64,000 bases of DNA from Laetiporus sulphureus 93-53 (lineage: Eukaryota; Basidiomycota; Agaricomycetes; Polyporales; Laetiporaceae). A program made the translations under genes and the position numbers. Positions within the stretch are counted from its first letter, which is position 1, and every line of letters starts with the position of its first letter. Below are positions 11,791 through 23,321 of this stretch, piece by piece. Where the stretch lies: positions 1 to 64,000 of the forward strand of contig NW_024468530.1 in assembly GCF_001632365.1 (NCBI RefSeq). Reading direction: 5' to 3'. Below the pieces are notes generated by a model. It searched no databases. It had not been told where the DNA came from and worked only from the letters and a program-made list of their open reading frames with translations.

Positions 11791-13018
11791 AAATATAACA
11801 GTAGCAAAGCTCGGATGAAAGAAGCCATATAGGCTTAACGTCACCTCAATTCAACTGCAGCAAGGGATTGCCGCCGTTTTCGCTGCAAGTCAGCGGCCCT
11901 CATCCAATGCACATGTCTCGACCAGCGCATGAAAGCAATTAGTTGCATCTCCAATTAATCAAGATGGACCGTTCGTTCACCCTTCATTTATTTGCGGGCC
12001 GGAGCCTATAACCACATAATCAATGGGCCCGTTGTGGTAGTATGCTGATTCCAAGCATCGCGATTTGGGATTCCCACAGCATCACTTCAGATTTTGGTAC
12101 AGTGTTTAACAGGTGAGAATGTCTGAGAACGCAGTATGCAGAAAGAGCTGCTATATGCTTGGACTGAGGACGAGGAGCACTAAATGACGGTGAACACTTA
12201 GGTAGGGTCGCAGCATCCGCACGGTCCAGTTGCCATTCCTGGGAAAAAGAGGAGGGATTTCAGCACTTCATGGCTGATCATATTAAGAGCTTCCACGGTA
12301 CCATGTAAGTGGCGTTGATCGACTTCATAGTAGGGTGTGCACTGGACCTCTCAACATGGAGGGCCAATCATTGTCTTCATCAGCTAAACAGGCGTCGGGT
12401 ACTGTCATCCGAGCAAGTCCATCATGATCCAATAACTTCACGTCAAACTCCACCGTCGGGAAAAGATAGCCATATTTAGATTTGTATTTATCGTCGGAGT
12501 AGCCGCCATATGACGGAATCCAATGGACTGAAAACCGCGATAATTGCAATTGCTGCTGACATTTCGCCACGTGCTCGAAGATTGAAGGCCAAGGCCGTGG
12601 GCCATTGATGTTCGTCATGATGATACGGATTGTGTGCAATTTGGGACAAACAGGACAGCTCTCGATGTTGCCGGGAGGTGCCAGGGTAGTTAATACCTGA
12701 CGCAATTGAAGAATGTCACAGAGGACCAGAACTTCCAGATTCACCAGAAGTGGAAGCAATGTAGGGCAATGATGGACGCGTGTCTCGTAGTGATCATCCT
12801 CTTGTCCGTATACCCATAGCTCGCGGATTCGCTGCATAGGTAGTGCCTGCATGAGGCTACAGGAGCCGAGAATGCCGGAGACATCAGTGACTGCGATAAA
12901 GACTGTCGAGCTGATCGCCGCTTTCGTTGTTGCCTGCATGATCGGAAGTCGAGAAATTGCTTCCAAGAATTCCTGCGGCACGTCATCCGTGGTGGCATGA
13001 ATCTGTGTCGCTACACTA

Positions 13019-13119
13019 GGCGTGCTCAATTCTTAGAGTTCGGCACGCCAGTTCAGTTCGTCGACCTCAAATACCAAAGGAACGGCGATGCCGAGCAAAT
13101 GCCGAGAATTACATAAGCA
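13019..13119 (+). repeat. Left terminal inverted repeat of the element
   Basis: It pairs with 13624-13724 on the opposite strand; the first 59 bases are identical. Within it GGCGTGC (13019-13025) and GCACGCC (13043-13049) are themselves inverted around a 17-nt spacer, so each end can fold alone. Confidence 0.88.
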
Positions 13120-13623
13120 AATGTGGCTGTTGAGATGTCCGGCAGTTAATTCTAACTTTGGAACATTCCTACATTTCTTGTGTGAATTGCTGCTTGTGTA
13201 AACCCCAAATTGCGATGCGGACATCCCTGAAAAGAAGACTGCACACCCACAATCTTCTCACGGTTTGTGGTGTCCAGCTGCAGACAACCTCGGCGGGGAT
13301 CACAGTGACGAATGGCTGTGTATCTCACTCTCACAAAGTCACAACATAGATGAGGAACAATAATGACATTGACAGCAGCTACTGCATGGTCCTGCATATT
13401 GCTGTCATCAAATGTGCTGTGATAGTCTGTGTAATTATTGCTTGGAAGCATTTTAACATTCAGGCTAAGCAACTCTGTGCATACATGTTGCAATCCATGG
13501 TAAACCAGAGCACTAGGGAAGCTGCGACGGGAGATGGCAATAAAAATCGAGAAAATGTAAAGCAATCCTTCGGAAATAATCTCGCCACTCCTGTTCCCTG
13601 CCTAGCGTTCCCACGAGCCACTT

Positions 13624-13724
13624 GGCTTACATAATACTCGGCATCTGCTCGGCATCGCCGTCCCCTTGGTATTTGAGGTCGACGAACTGAACTGGCGTGC
13701 CGAACTCTAAGAATTGAGCACGCC
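13624..13724 (-). repeat. Right terminal inverted repeat of the element
   Basis: Reverse complement of 13019-13119, identical for the outer 59 bases and then differing at scattered positions. It contains the same short inner GGCGTGC/GCACGCC inversion. Confidence 0.88.
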
Positions 13725-14782
13725 TACTGGTGCTGAGGGGGATTTTTGAGATCAAGGAGGCAGCAAGGACCGACCGACCGATTTTGATGCGTAACCTGCG
13801 CAGATTGGGCAATGAAAGGACGTAATCATCATTTGCACTGCCTTCACGTATTTTGGGATGGAACAACTGCAAATCGGTCAGGTTTGGACAATTGGACAGT
13901 AGTTCAAGGAACTCTGGTACAGATGCCCGGACGAAAACGAGTTGTAAATATGTCAGGTTGTCGAAGCGGTGATGTGGGATCCCATCGAGGCCTTCGAGCT
14001 GCATTTGCTCCAAGGACGATGAACACGCAGTGAATAACATAGTCGCAAAAGAAGGTGTTGATCTGGTGAAACGGGTACTCAGGTTCAACCGACGAAGCCG
14101 TATAGGTTTGATGCAGAAATCAGGAGACACCTCCTCGTACCCAATCCACATGTGTAACTCACGCAAGCGTAAGGAGTGAGACTTGAAAAAGTGCTCAAAG
14201 TCTCCATCCTCATTGCTTTCGCCAATTCTGATTCTGACAGCAAGATCGCCGGTGCGACTGCGTTCGAGGAAGAAGTGTTCGGCCAATGGATAAGAATTAT
14301 CCAAACAATTCCAGAGGGCAGGCACACCATGAGCAACTATACGCCAATGACAGCATACGTGCAGCACTTTGCATAGAGATTGCAGTACTTCCTTGAGACC
14401 TGTCCAACGCTGAGCAAGATGACACCTGAAGCACCACGAGCAGGCATATTGGAATATCTCTCCTAAGATCTCAGGAGGCAGGCGAACCATGGGACGAAAC
14501 GAGTTCTGAGTCTGTCGAAGGAGAGCTATAAGGCTTCCGAATGATCTCTCCGTTCGTAATGCCTTGGATCGCGATTAGCTTGAAGCAGAAAAGTGGTCAG
14601 CATCGCTCACCATCTGTGCACTGGAGCAAGACGAATCAGAGTGAGATCAGCTGATGAAAACTCGATAATGCCCACCTCATAGACGCCACCTCTTGTTTCA
14701 CTCTATATGACACTGTCTTCATGAACTCTTCAAAATCCAGGCTCATCAGCAGCGGATTGGGATTCCAATTCTCAGATTCCAT

Positions 14783-16332
14783 CGCGAGGCCAGATGATCC
14801 AACCGATCTGACAATCAGGTGCAGCTATAGAGGAAAGATTGGAATCAGAGTCTCAGGTCTTGGCGTCCGGCGGAATGGAGTCAGGACGAGACGGACAAGT
14901 GATACGCAGCACTGCGAACGATCCCAACCAGCTGAGATTGTCTCACGCCACAGACGCGCTGTGGCGTGCAAGCGAGTACACTCCTCGGACAGCACTGCTA
15001 TCTTATACAATTGAAGGCCCTTGAGATTGATGATCGTGGAGAGACTGAGACTGCTCGTGACTCTCGACGTTGTACTCTTCGAATTGTGTTATGCGGAGGG
15101 TCTTCCTATCTTCTCGCTGGCACTGTTGGACTGTCGTATGAGTCGGTGCCGCATGCTTAAGGCCACACCTGTCAAGGGGCGACGTGTGCCGCTCGCGCCA
15201 TGATATCGTACTGGAGAACGCGAAGTGAAAGGTTGACTGCGGCGATATGACAACAGCTAAGTACGCGAAGCTCTGTTACATGCCCGATACAGTAAAGTTG
15301 CTCATGATCTTACACAACAGCTGAATAGCAGAGAACATGATCTCGGCAGATAATGTTATGTGTCCCTGGCTGGGCGAATAATCGATCGCATGCATCAGAA
15401 CCTGCCTTATTCACCGTGGCCCATGCATGGTTCTGTGGCTCGGCGCCGCGTACAACGTTGACAGTTTCCTGTCTACAACACAACGGCTTTATAGATGCGT
15501 TTCTGCAGGAGCGTCCTCTGGCGAGTACAGCACCGGACAATGGACGGTCAGAATCGGGCACTCAGACAACCGATACGGACAGCGTTCAAGGTTGAACCAT
15601 ATTTTCTCTAGGGCAGAAATGCCAGATTGTTGAATCTGACTGTTGGCAAAGCTCTTAGGAAGGAGCTCAACATGTCAGCGAGGACGCGCAAGACGAGAAC
15701 AGAGTAACAACAAATGCGGACATGTGGAAGGCATTCTCCATAACCGAGAGAAACTGGCGTTGAGCTGAACAGACATCTCTCCAAGGCACTTCGTGCACAC
15801 GCGTACATTGCGTGGAAATCAAGTCAGAATGCTCCTCAGCCTGTTTGCATGCAGATGTCAGAACGACTGCATATAGCCTTGCATTACATTGGTTCGCTCA
15901 CTGATTCCGTGCTGTAGGATAGCAGGGTCAGAATATGGTATGCAGAATCGTTAAACAATCGAAAGCATACCTTATGAAAGCTTTCGCTCTTGTAAATTTG
16001 CAAAGGACGGACATCATTAGCAATCCAGGCCCATAGCAAGGATACCTCGCTCAAAATCTCAACAGTTCAATCGGGATGACGGGCCATGTGTTGAGCCAGG
16101 TGGGTTTGCGACTTGAACACCGTATCGCGGCGGGAGCAGAGCGGTTGTAGGCAAGCTCTATGAGACCATCGGTACTACAAGAGAAGCACAGATATAAGTA
16201 CTAGTGACAGGGCCTAGCGCATATAATGACCACTAGCCCATCACTCTTGAAGTCTCGTCGCGAACGACCAAGGTTGAATGCACAGTAGATACATGTATAC
16301 AAGTCGGGCACGGAAAAGGCGAATCTACACCC
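14783..16332. other. Interval between F-box copy B and the SDR gene, no gene seen
   Basis: About 1.55 kb with only short open stretches on either strand and no recognisable motif. The equivalent interval in copy 1 of the module (10149-10480) is only 333 bp, so sequence was gained here or lost there. I found no shared sequence between the two intervals by eye. Confidence 0.5.
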
Positions 16333-17791
16333 TCACTTGTCCTTCACCTGCTCCTCGAGCCAGTCCCACAACCGCGCACCGAGCTCGTCATCATACGCCT
16401 CCTTCCTGCATTCGCCCAATCTAGCCCACGGTATGAGGAACTGTCGTTCGCCAGTAAAGATCAAAATTAAATGCTTAGTATGTGATAACCGACTTGATGC
16501 ATACCTTGCCGTTGTAATCGAGCGTCTCGGGAACAGTGCCTGCCCACAGTTGGGTCAGGGCACCGTAAGGCGGCGAATACAGGGCGAGGTTCTAAGGTGC
16601 GCGAGATTAGTCGCCAAAATATGCAACTAAGAGGGCAGTTTGGAACCCATCTTACCATCAACATCCGAGCCGCCGAAGGGAGGTATCGTTGCAATTCAGT
16701 CTTGATATTTCCTGCCCGTCGGTGTGTGAGGAAATCCCAACGCTGCCCCGTCACGCGAATCAAAGTCCGAGGAACTTACCAGGATTGCAAGACACAGAAA
16801 CGATACCCTTACATGCGTACCGTTTCGCAAACTCACGAGCTACCACGACGTTACCCTGCCAGAGTGTTAGGACGTAAGCTGAGTGATATATTGGAGCACC
16901 GCACTCACAAACTTGGACTGGCAATACAGCGTGTTAGTGCTCATTTTCCTCCTTGCAGGACCATCCTTGAACGAATCCCAGTTCAGCGTGTACCGGTATG
17001 CAGCACCAGACGAAGTCATGACGATCCGGGCGTGGTGATCTGGCGAAGTCTCTGCCCCGGCGATGAGCGCTGGGATCAGCAGTTTCGTAAAGAAGAAATG
17101 TCCTGCGCAAGCTAACAGTGAACCTTCGAATTATCGGTGTATTTCGCAAGAAGACAAACCTATGACATTGGTGCCAAATTGCAAGTCGTAGCCGTCTTCA
17201 GTCAGAAGCTCCCGAGGAGGCCACATGACACCACTGAGTAATCCAGCTGTAGACTGCTGGAAGTATTCATGCAACGGCGGACTTACGCATTGTCGAAGAG
17301 CACATGCAAAGCCTGCTCTTTGCTGCGCGATTCAAGTATCAGCATCTCGCAATAGTACAAAGGAGCAAAATTGTGCACTTGAGGAACTCTTCAGCAGCTT
17401 TCCGAACCGCAGCCAAACTGCTCAGGTCCAATTCCAGGAAGAGTGCTTCCTTCCCTGTCTGCTCCCTCAGGTCCCTTATGGCGGCCTCTGCCCTTTCTTG
17501 GTTGCGAGACGCCATGTACACTTTGGCATTATGCTCCAACAACGCCTATGCGTCTCTATCAGTACGAGTGGGCGGCTAAACACTTGCTACTGTCTTACTT
17601 TGATCGTTTCTCTGCCGATGCCGGCGTTCCCGCCTACGCAACGCTTCAGCAAACCGCCTTAGCCACGATCTCTCCCAGAAGCACACACCAGTCACAATCA
17701 TGACCCGGTCAGTCAGGTCGGGGATCTGGTCCGTGCTGAACTTGGACGCAGGAGGGAACGCCTGCGTCGCCATAGACCACAAGTTGCCCAT
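16333..17791 (-). CDS. Short-chain dehydrogenase/reductase (classical Rossmann type)
   Basis: Ten exons: 17791-17689, 17633-17599, 17545-17379, 17322-17287, 17233-17160, 17102-16909, 16855-16780, 16711-16656, 16591-16505, 16440-16333; total 936 nt, 311 aa. The start MGNLWS is common in this basidiomycete SDR group. The cofactor motif TGGNAGIG spans the first intron. NAG follows (LFDNAGVM), the catalytic serine lies in VMTSSGA, and the catalytic YxxxK is YCQSK. The C-terminus FLIPWARLG matches the retinol-dehydrogenase/WW-oxidoreductase-like fungal SDRs. It should be an NAD(P)-dependent soluble oxidoreductase; the substrate cannot be read from sequence. It is the surviving SDR of a duplicated F-box/SDR module. 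Confidence 0.9.
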
Positions 17792-18528
17792 CCTGAAATC
17801 AGAGTCGAGAATACGTCGAAAGATAGTCAACAGTGGTAGTAGCAGGAAGGTGAGAAGGCACTGCCAGTGGACGGCTCAATAGTTCCCCACCTGCCTATCG
17901 TCGCGTGGAGCGGCCCAGTCCTCCGAGTGCGCGGGGAAGTGGTCCATAGCGACCTTCGACAAGCCCGGTAGCACTCCTTTCGCATTCCCATGAATAATGT
18001 ATCAGGGTAAAGCTTGAGCGGCCGCCGCCCTTCTTTGGGCTCATCGCGCTCCCACAGGTGCCATTGGATGGAGACGAACTCGTCAAGGCGCTTCGACACA
18101 TACACGATCACATGACTGCGTCGCATCGCGTCAATGTCAGCGCTTCCGCCTGCCGGCACGTCCCGAGCGCTATCTCTGCTTCAATCAACGACCCAGCTCG
18201 CCGCCCTCCAACTTGGCCTGCAGCTTATCAGTTCGATGACTCCTTCGTGTCTCGCTAACCCCTGGGTACCTGGACGCCGGTCGTCCTCCTGGGCTGCTAG
18301 TGCGTTGTGAAATTCCGGTAAGCTGTTGTGCTAGTGTCCTATCGTACATAGATATGAAGGAATCGGGTGATGTGCTCATATTTATTGCAGAGCGGCAGTC
18401 CAACACCTCCGTGACGCTGAAGTTTGACAACGATGTGAGCGGAGGGGTCGCATCTGCTTCAAGTTACTGACTGACTATCCACAGACATCAGATCGCGCCT
18501 CAAATTGAGACTTACAGCGCCGGAGACT
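17792..18528. other. Interval between divergent SDR and dihydroorotate dehydrogenase genes
   Basis: The two genes are transcribed away from each other, so this 737-bp stretch must hold both promoters. A minus-strand open stretch around 17827-18159 (SHVIVYVSKRLDEFVSIQWH...) looks slightly protein-like but has no match I recognise and no convincing start or splice partners. Confidence 0.4.
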
Positions 18529-19632
18529 ATGGTTCAGATACATACGCTGGCGATTGATCCGCCGCTCCTGAACGCGTCCTGCATGTGGGCGTCAGAACTC
18601 TCCCAGTTGCGTGAACTGTACAACTCGCCGTTCACCGGTGCCGTCACCACTCGCACAGCGATTCTTGATGGGTACAAGGAGAACGAGTCGAACCAAGTAC
18701 GTCTCGCAAAGACTTCTCTTTTCAGTCTTGCATCGCAGACGACGATACTCATCAACTCCATTCTCATACCTTAGTTCGTGTTCTCTGCCGACAAGCTCAC
18801 TACGCTGAACAGCTTCGGCTACTCCCCTCATCCCCTCTCCCAGTACATCGAGTGGGTCTTCACAGTGCTCACATCCAGCGAGGCAGCGCCCACGCGCGCC
18901 GCTCCCAAACCTATCATCATGAGCGTCACGGCCTCCAATCCTATCGATCTCGCCCAGGTGATAACGGACGTCCAGAGTCTCCGCGAGCGCCTGCGCACGG
19001 CCAGCTTCCCGTCACCCATAGTCGACCCAGCCACCCTCGTCGCGATCGAGCTGAACACCTCCTGCCCTAACATCCCCTCCGCGCCCCCGCCGTCATACCA
19101 CCTCCCCTCTCTCCGTCCCCTGCTCGCAGTCCTCGCAAGCGCCGCGCACGCCGATCCCTCATTCACGATCGGCCTCAAGCTCCCTCCCTACCCCGACGTG
19201 ACGCGCGCCAAAGACGTCCTCGACTGCCTCGCAGAGTACACCTCCAGCGGGAGCCGCAGCCCGTTCGCGTTTCTCACATGCACGAACACCCTCGGCGGGA
19301 GCGTGCTCTTCTCCGACCAGGTTGATGGCGGTGTAGGCGCCCACGGGACGCCCGCGTTCGCCCTCCCGCCTGCGCTCGGCGGGCTCGGCGGCGTGCAATT
19401 ACATCCGCTCGCGCTTGGCACAGTCCTTTCGTTCTCGCGTGCGCTCGCTGCGCATGCGGATCCGGCCTTGAGGGCGATCAAGATCATTGGGGTGGGGGGC
19501 GTAACCGATCGTGCGGCGGCAAAGAGGATGAGGGCGGCGGGTGCGAGTGCTGTTGCGTGTGCGACGTTGTTGGGAAAGGAAGGCGTGCGGGCGTTTGAGA
19601 TCCTGTCTGAACCTGCAGAAGAGAAAGCTTAA
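18529..19632 (+). CDS. Dihydroorotate dehydrogenase, class 1A (cytosolic) type
   Basis: Two exons, 18529-18696 and 18775-19632, give 341 aa. The enzyme oxidises dihydroorotate to orotate in pyrimidine synthesis using FMN. Visible motifs are ELNTSCPN, holding the catalytic cysteine of class 1 enzymes (NLSCPN in Lactococcus), IGLKLPPYPD with the FMN/substrate lysine, FLTCTNTLGG, and the C-terminal phosphate site IKIIGVGGVTDRAAAKRMRA. Class 2 mitochondrial enzymes use serine at the catalytic position and carry a targeting sequence and membrane anchor; neither is seen. Class 1A enzymes use fumarate and can work without respiration. The length is slightly above the usual 310-315 aa because of Ala/Pro-rich loops. 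A relative of the family with another substrate cannot be excluded. Confidence 0.85.
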
Positions 19633-20825
19633 GGCATTGTTCCGTTGAATTCTGGGTTGTGTTCACTTTAGCGTAACAGTACATGGTGCAGTGCGCGTTG
19701 TAGAGTATAAAACCGTAGCACGGGAAAGAATGCTAGTTCACAATGGCTGGATAGTGATTGGACAGCAATACGCTCAGGTATCGCGTTACGTACTTAACGT
19801 TGCGTCGCGATCACGTGGGCCGACCATCATTTCGGACGCGCATCAGTGGCAGATGGCGCATCGATCATCTCGCTGCCGGAGCTCTTCGAAGCCAGACTAC
19901 GGATCTCGTCTCCCACCATCATCTAACGCTGCTTCAGTTTCACTGCTAGCGACCTGTGACGAGTCGTTGTTTTTTTTTCACTCGGACGAGCGGTGCGAGT
20001 CGCAGGAAAAGAGCCATCAACATTGTCTATTCCGACTGAAAGCCCCTGAATGCGGTTTCTACGCAAGCTCCTGGGACGCATTCCACTCTCCAGAACGATC
20101 TTTGCAAGAGCGAAGCATAAGCCAAGCACCGAGGCTATGCGAAGGCTTGGCGGAGCAGCACATGGTTTGCTAAACTACCAGCGACGTATCTAGGTCGCAA
20201 GGCAAGAGGGAAAAGCTATGGATCCATAGCGAAGATGAACTAGCGTAGCGACTATGCAGTCGGGGCCAACCCCACCGAGGCCGTCATCGGCCGTCAGCTG
20301 AGTTTGCGAGAGGAGGTGCCAATATCGTTTCGTATGCGACCGATTTAGTGGTACGTCGACGTTCTTCAGAGAGCACCTGCGTAGATGTCAGTCCGAATTG
20401 AGCCGAGCGCAGCAGAATGAGCGTTGTAGCTGACGACCACCAACGCGCAGGACACCGTGCCAAGCCCAAGCGCAAACAGCCGGATGAACGATGATCGAGT
20501 CCCTGAGGACCCCAGAAACCTTGACTTCATTTATTTCCAAACCGTAGCCCCAGTCTGCTCTGCGTCCCCTCCATCCTCCACCGTTCACATCTTGCGTCTT
20601 GCCGCCAGCCTGCTTGTCTCTTGTCCATCACGACCATCTCAGCAATCAGCACATCTTACACTCCGCTTTGATTACGATCCGCACGACACAAGCGCAGCAT
20701 AGCCTCAGAATCCACACCGGCGGTCTTCCGCTGACAGCGAGCCACACGCGCACGCGCACGCCGTTATCTTCTGCGAGCTTGGCCTCTGCCCACATCTTTG
20801 CTAGTTGCATCCACTGCAGGCCAGA
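19633..20825. other. Interval upstream of the kinase gene, no gene seen
   Basis: About 1.2 kb. A plus-strand open stretch (19691-20173) has no recognisable domain and atypical composition, so I do not call it. A CACGTG hexamer lies near 19815 and a run of ten T at about 19969-19978. The pyrimidine-rich part 20500-20825 looks like the leader of the kinase gene. Confidence 0.45.
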
Positions 20826-23321
20826 ATGCACTCCATCTCCCTCAAGGACTCGCTGCTCCCGCAGCCCCCGTCCTTCCAGAAGAAGAAGGCATATGAGATC
20901 CACAAAGTCTTAGGGGAAGGCACGTTTGGGAAGGTCATGGTGCGTCGCCGGTCACTTCACATCTGAGGTTGCTTGATCTCAGGCTGACGTCTTCTTACTG
21001 CCCGGCGCTCTTATGACGGGTCGAAACAGCACGCGACATGGCATGTCCCGCCCGATGAAGAGCACATTGCCAAGTACGGCGCGGCAGCAGCATCATATAA
21101 CCCTCCGACTCCGAGCCTCTACCGCTCACCCAGCGGTCACTCTCGTCCGAGCTCTCCGGAGCCTCCGAACCCTCCCTCGCGCTCCAACACAACCACGTCC
21201 AATGGCAGCGGCGGATCCCATCTGACCGCGAAGGGTTACATATCATCGTATTTCGTTTCCAAGGAGAAGAGCCAGAGCCAGATGACGGTCGACGTCGCGC
21301 TGAAGGTTATTCCTAAAAAGAAGGTCAAGGGAAACGAGAGCAGTGTCTGGAGTGAGATGGATGTGCTCAAGGGGCTCAGCCACCCAAACATCGTGAGTTT
21401 TCGCCGCAATCATGCCGTCTCCCCTTCCCCTTCCCGTCCCGTTTGTGTTTTCTCAGTTTATTTCCGTGCGAGGTCTGATTTGCAGTACCAATGAGCAGCG
21501 CTTCGCCCGCTTCTCTTCGTCTCCTCTGCATTTCTCCGTCAGATGACGTCATCACCATCTTCCCACTCATCCTTGCGCACGATCCAATCTGATACACAGC
21601 CTCCTGTCACACGACATCCTGTCTGATCTAATTGCTGTGACATCCTCGTCACGGCCCTATCTAATTGCTCGCCCAGGTCAAGTTCTACGAATGGTTCGAG
21701 TCACGGACGAAATACTATCTTTCCTTCGAGCTTGCTGTCGGCGGAGAGCTGTTCCAACGCATCACCCAACGGGGCAAGTTCACAGAGTTTGACGCGGTCG
21801 CCGTGCTCAAGTGTGCCATTTTCGCGAAGTTTTGCGTGTCTGGGCCCTGATTACTTTCTGTCCTTGCAGGTCTATCCTGTCCGGTGTAAAATATCTACAT
21901 GAACATGACATAGTGCACCGGGATCTCAAGTAAGTTGCGTTTCCTTAGCTCTTGGTCGAACATTTTCTCATTCAACAACTACAGACCCGAGAACATCCTG
22001 TACCGCACGAAAGACGAACACTCCGACATCGTAATCGTCGATTTCGGCATGTGAGTGATCTTCTGTCGAAATGCACTCGGGCTCTGACTGGGTTGATATT
22101 TAGTGCCAAGCACTTGGATACACCGGAGTCGCAGCTGCACTCCATGGCAGGTAGCTTCGGCTACGTAGCCCCAGAGGTGCTCAACAAGGCTGGGCACGGC
22201 AAGGCAGTAGACATCTGGTCAACAGGGTATGCGTCACTTTTTACATCAGTTCGATAGCGACACTCATTGTTTGCATCGGGATACAGCATCATCACATACG
22301 TGCTCCTGTGCGGGTACTCACCCTTCCGCTCGGACGACACAACTGAACTCGTCCGGGAGACGACCGCAGCACATGTCGAGTTCCATGAACGATACTGGAG
22401 TAACGTCTCCCAAGAGGGTATGTATCGCTTTCCATCCTGAATTGCCGCCTTTGCCTCATCTTATTGTGCAGCAAAGGATTTCGTCAAATATCTTCTCAAC
22501 CCCGACCCAACAAAGCGGCCCACTGCCGCACAAGCGCTCAAGCACGCCGTACGTGTACTTCCTTAGGAAAACCTGTTGTAACCTACTCAACTTCAATCCA
22601 GTGGCTCACCTCACACAGCCCCTCAACCGAACACGACCTCTGCGGCCTGCGCGAGCAGTTCAACCCCCGTGCGCGCTGGAAAGCCGCCATCACCGGCACA
22701 ATCGCCCTCAACCGCTTCGGCACCACGAGCAGCAGTGGCGGCTGGCGCTCGCGCACCATGCTTGCTGCGGACAGCGACGATGACTCGAGCGACGAGTGGG
22801 CCAATGCGTCTCTGCGGGAGAAAGCGAAGGCGAACGGGAAGGCGCCGCCGCTTTCTGGGGAGAATGAACACGTTAAGGTCTCCCCGCCAGTTGAGCGGGC
22901 GGGTCCCGATGCACCGTCGCCTCCGCCTGCGAGCGAAGCCCAGCCACATGCGGACGCAAGCAGCCAGAACGCGAACGCTTCGGGCAGTGGAGCAACCCTC
23001 CCTGCGTCCAAGCCGAGCCAGGGTCACACGCTCCGACACGAGAAAGACGAGGCGGCGCGCGAGCCTCTGCACGCGAAGGTGCCCCAGGAACTGCACGAGC
23101 AGCAAGCAGCGCGGAAGCAGGCCAAGCCTTCACCTGCGCACTTGGATGTACCGTCGGACGAGTCCACTCCGCGGCGATCGATCGAGAGCGAAGAGCTGCC
23201 GATGCCAGGGTCGTTTCATGGCTCGTGGAACCATCACCATCATCACCATAACCACCTGGAGCACCATCCGCAGGTCGAGAGCGCGCTGGACAGCCTCTTG
23301 CGGAAGATGCATATTCGATGA
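20826..23321 (+). CDS. Serine/threonine kinase of the CaMK type
   Basis: Nine exons: 20826-20939, 21030-21392, 21677-21810, 21870-21929, 21985-22050, 22104-22226, 22287-22417, 22472-22548, 22602-23321; 595 aa. Kinase motifs in order: glycine loop LGEGTFGKV (residues 29-37), VALK lysine near residue 130, HRDLKPEN, DFGIAKH, GYVAPE, DIWSTGIITY and the closing [12 protein letters not shown]. The substrate-binding lobe is like CaMKI and fungal Cmk kinases. A stretch of about 80 residues rich in Ser/Pro/Asn is inserted between the glycine loop and the lysine. The activation segment reads [12 protein letters not shown] and lacks the usual threonine before GYVAPE. The C-terminal 240 residues are low complexity and end in a His-rich run; no clear calmodulin-binding helix was recognised. 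It is convergent with the Pumilio gene. Confidence 0.88.

Larger units (their letters stand above)
13019..13724. mobile_element. Non-autonomous inverted-repeat DNA element (MITE-like) in F-box copy B
   Basis: The element is 706 bp. Its left end (GGCGTGCTCAATTCTTAGAG...) is matched by the reverse complement of its right end with only a handful of mismatches over about 100 bp. TA dinucleotides flank it (13017-13018 and 13725-13726) and read as a target-site duplication; a 3-bp AGT duplication is also formally possible. The interior (about 13120-13620) has no transposase-like reading frame, so it would need enzymes from elsewhere. A TA target suggests a Tc1/mariner-type source. The interrupted reading frame on both sides confirms the insertion boundaries independently. 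Confidence 0.85.
12325..14782 (-). pseudogene. F-box/leucine-rich-type gene (copy B) interrupted by a mobile element
   Basis: Exons 14782-14676, 14620-14611 (10 nt) and 14562 onward match copy A in length and phase; the first exon reads MESENWNPNPLLMSLDFEEF against MASASWSPDPVLMNMDLVEL in copy A. The F-box core is RLPPEILGEIFQ...LHVCCHWRIVAHGVPALW. After KIPLSTS the frame enters a 706-bp inverted-repeat element and stops inside it at 13627. The other half resumes at VATQIHATTDD and is open to a stop at 12325. Removing the element and one TA gives a continuous 1647-nt frame (548 aa, against 544 in copy A) with no other damage, so the insertion looks like the first disabling event and fairly young. 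Splicing cannot rescue it: using the GT and AG at the insertion borders gives an immediate stop. Confidence 0.85.

Noticed and set aside
13015..13728. The element in F-box copy B as a new intron
   Set aside because: The insertion borders offer GT and AG, but removing that piece leaves ACC-ATG-TAG, an immediate stop, so splicing cannot restore the protein.
17827..18159. Minus-strand open frame upstream of the SDR gene
   Set aside because: It lies in the divergent promoter interval and has no recognisable motif or plausible splice partner.
19691..20173. 160-codon open frame upstream of the kinase
   Set aside because: No domain, no homologous pattern, and Ser/Arg/Cys-rich composition typical of chance frames.
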